From Leptospiraceae bacterium (GTDB taxonomy: Bacteria > Spirochaetota > Leptospiria > Leptospirales > Leptospiraceae): a stretch of 53,897 bases of DNA. The stretch's first letter is position 1; each line of letters opens with the position of its first letter. Both the position numbers and the translations under genes were made by a program. A model generated the notes under the pieces. That model did no database searches, had not been told where the DNA came from, and worked only from the letters and a program-made list of their open reading frames with translations. Location of the stretch: NCBI GenBank assembly GCA_017996175.1, contig JAGOHK010000021.1, positions 1 through 53,897 on the forward strand. The letters run 5' to 3'. Below are positions 52,483 through 53,897 of the stretch, in pieces.

Positions 52483-53897
52483 ATGAAAACTTTAATACTG
52501 ATTTTTTTTATTTTAACTTTGAATTGCACACAAAGTCCGCTCGACGAAGAAAACGATAAAAATTCTATAGCAAAAATACTTTTGCCTTTAGCAGAATTTT
52601 TAAGAACGGTTAAACCTACTGATGATGAGATAGCAGCCGCTAATCATGCGGCTAAACTCGCTTATGTGAAGTCATTGCCTCTATATGATGTTTCAAGTAA
52701 AACAGCAACAGAAATTAAAGCATTAAGCTTAGATGGAATCGTAGAGAGTGTGGATATGTCTACCGGTAAACCTGTTGTGAAATTTTACGTTGCAACAAAG
52801 GCTACTAGTACATTAGTCGCAAGTAGATTAATCGGATTTGGCTGGACAACGATAACCAATAATACAACCGGACTAAGTGGTACTGCATTCGTAACTAGGT
52901 TAACTGCCGTAAGTAATATCAATTTTACGATAGCAAAATACGTGGAAGGAACAAACGGAAGTCCGGGGAAATGGGTTAATTATATTGTTACCTCCGCAGC
53001 CGTTACCAATGGTGTTGATAGTGGAGGAGCGATCATTACTAGGCAGGAAGCATGGTCTAAGCCGACTAACGATGTAAATGGAACGATAGTCGACAATGGA
53101 GATGGTTCTTATACCTATACATTTTACAGAGATATTACCAAAGCAAAAAATTTCATTAGTCAAGAATATTTAAACTCCACGAAAACAACCTTACCAACAG
53201 CCTTAACCTCTACAAGAATTGCAAATACAGGAGATGTTACGTATAATTCGAGTTTGCCTCATCGAATGGTAGTTTATATCGGAACTGGAACAGTGCGAGG
53301 TACTGGTACCAACAATGCAGATGGATCAAATGTTAGCACTGGAGTACCCTCAGTAAACTTCGATGATGGAGAAACTCTCGCTTATGATTTCATTCCAGCA
53401 ACCGGTCAGATCAAAGCATTGCAGAGAGATATAACTGTGACCACTACTTGCAATAATTGCCACAAGAATGTTAATGCTACAACGACTTCAGGTATTACAA
53501 CACGAGGTTTGATATTTCACGGGGCTGGGGGAAGAAATGATGTAAGACATTGCGTTATGTGCCACACTGAGCAAATTAGAAGTATAACTGACGTGACTGT
53601 TACTTCAGATCCTCTTACCGGAATATATCCAGCCGCCGCCGCATATTATGTTTTCGATGGATACAATGTCATCGATTTCCCTGTGATGGTTCATAAGTTT
53701 CATATGGAAAGTCATTTAGTTAAAGATGGAAACTACTGTGCGGTAAATTGTTCACCACCACCTAATGGCTACAACTTTAAGACCAAAGCTACCTTATTCA
53801 TTACCCTCGCTCAATCTAAGTTATGTTACAATTGTCATACAACAAATAAATCTACAGTGAACGAAGACAACTGGAAAACAAGACCAAGTCGTATTGC
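52483..53897 (+). CDS. OmcA/MtrC-like multihaem cytochrome lipoprotein (3' end beyond window)
   Basis: The frame is open for 471 codons from ATG 52483, behind AAGGAG, to the window edge. The signal ends in FFILTLNC with the lipidated Cys at residue 15, so it is an outer-membrane lipoprotein candidate. Three CxxCH haem sites are visible: CNNCH at 323-327, CVMCH at 357-361 and CYNCH at 448-452. The order of a long beta-rich N-terminal domain followed by spaced haem motifs fits the OmcA/MtrC family, whose usual members carry about ten haems. A CAVNC pair near residue 427 lacks the His. More haem motifs are expected downstream. Confidence 0.82.
   Translation, partial: MKTLILIFFILTLNCTQSPLDEENDKNSIAKILLPLAEFLRTVKPTDDEIAAANHAAKLAYVKSLPLYDVSSKTATEIKALSLDGIVESVDMSTGKPVVKFYVATKATSTLVASRLIGFGWTTITNNTTGLSGTAFVTRLTAVSNINFTIAKYVEGTNGSPGKWVNYIVTSAAVTNGVDSGGAIITRQEAWSKPTNDVNGTIVDNGDGSYTYTFYRDITKAKNFISQEYLNSTKTTLPTALTSTRIANTGDVTYNSSLPHRMVVYIGTGTVRGTGTNNADGSNVSTGVPSVNFDDGETLAYDFIPATGQIKALQRDITVTTTCNNCHKNVNATTTSGITTRGLIFHGAGGRNDVRHCVMCHTEQIRSITDVTVTSDPLTGIYPAAAAYYVFDGYNVIDFPVMVHKFHMESHLVKDGNYCAVNCSPPPNGYNFKTKATLFITLAQSKLCYNCHTTNKSTVNEDNWKTRPSRI

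Overview
The window is AT-rich, densely packed bacterial chromosome that looks like a member of the Leptospiraceae or a close relative (Spirochaetota). The evidence is the set of short lipoproteins with spirochaete-type lipoboxes, one of which resembles a small lipoprotein family I associate with Leptospira. There are also several ATP-binding anti-sigma-like (HATPase) proteins, CheD, a TraB/PrgY-type membrane protein and a plant-like phosphofructokinase. No rRNA, tRNA, CRISPR array or intact insertion sequence was seen. The taxonomic call is an inference from gene content.

Layout. 1-2.5 kb: an AAA/DUF4143 ATPase behind two palindromic operators, and a Nudix hydrolase. 2.5-5.8 kb: an NAD-kinase-like gene and hemL on the minus strand, and a HATPase regulator. 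6.1-12.1 kb: an HU-like protein, small genes, a TIP30-like reductase with no normal start codon, phosphofructokinase, and a minus-strand cheD-HDOD-aroK operon. 12.1-14.4 kb: a gene-poor stretch with repeats, toxin-antitoxin debris and one lipoprotein. 14.4-20.8 kb: a TraB-family protein and recB-recD. 20.9-25.8 kb: a tightly coupled plus-strand operon (flavin oxidoreductase, DUF1365, Cfa-type methyltransferase, DUF1475, DUF2062, DUF1295) that probably modifies membrane fatty acids. 26-36.7 kb: a very large helicase-nuclease (possible defence gene), an HtrA-like protease paired with a catalytically dead paralogue, a membrane HATPase and small lipoproteins. 37-48.2 kb: a Uma2-type nuclease, an SGNH-like/GT-C-like envelope pair, an SDR, a SRAP (HMCES/YedK) protein, an LRR lipoprotein, an M30-like metallopeptidase lipoprotein, a LolA-like protein and membrane proteins.

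48.5 kb to the end holds the most interesting block. Three YceI-like secreted proteins, a monohaem cytochrome lipoprotein gene broken by one in-frame stop, a DUF5777-type predicted beta-barrel, and the N-terminal 471 codons of an OmcA/MtrC-like multihaem lipoprotein cytochrome lie in one orientation. Most junctions are ATGA-type overlaps. Together they suggest a porin-cytochrome or envelope electron-transfer module in a spirochaete, which is an inference.

A dispersed inverted-repeat family with termini built from ACCACCGATGAACACCGAT occurs four times (near 1, 12.2, 25.8 and 37.0 kb). It is MITE-like and sits next to accessory genes. Several other palindromic repeats fill the intergenic gaps.
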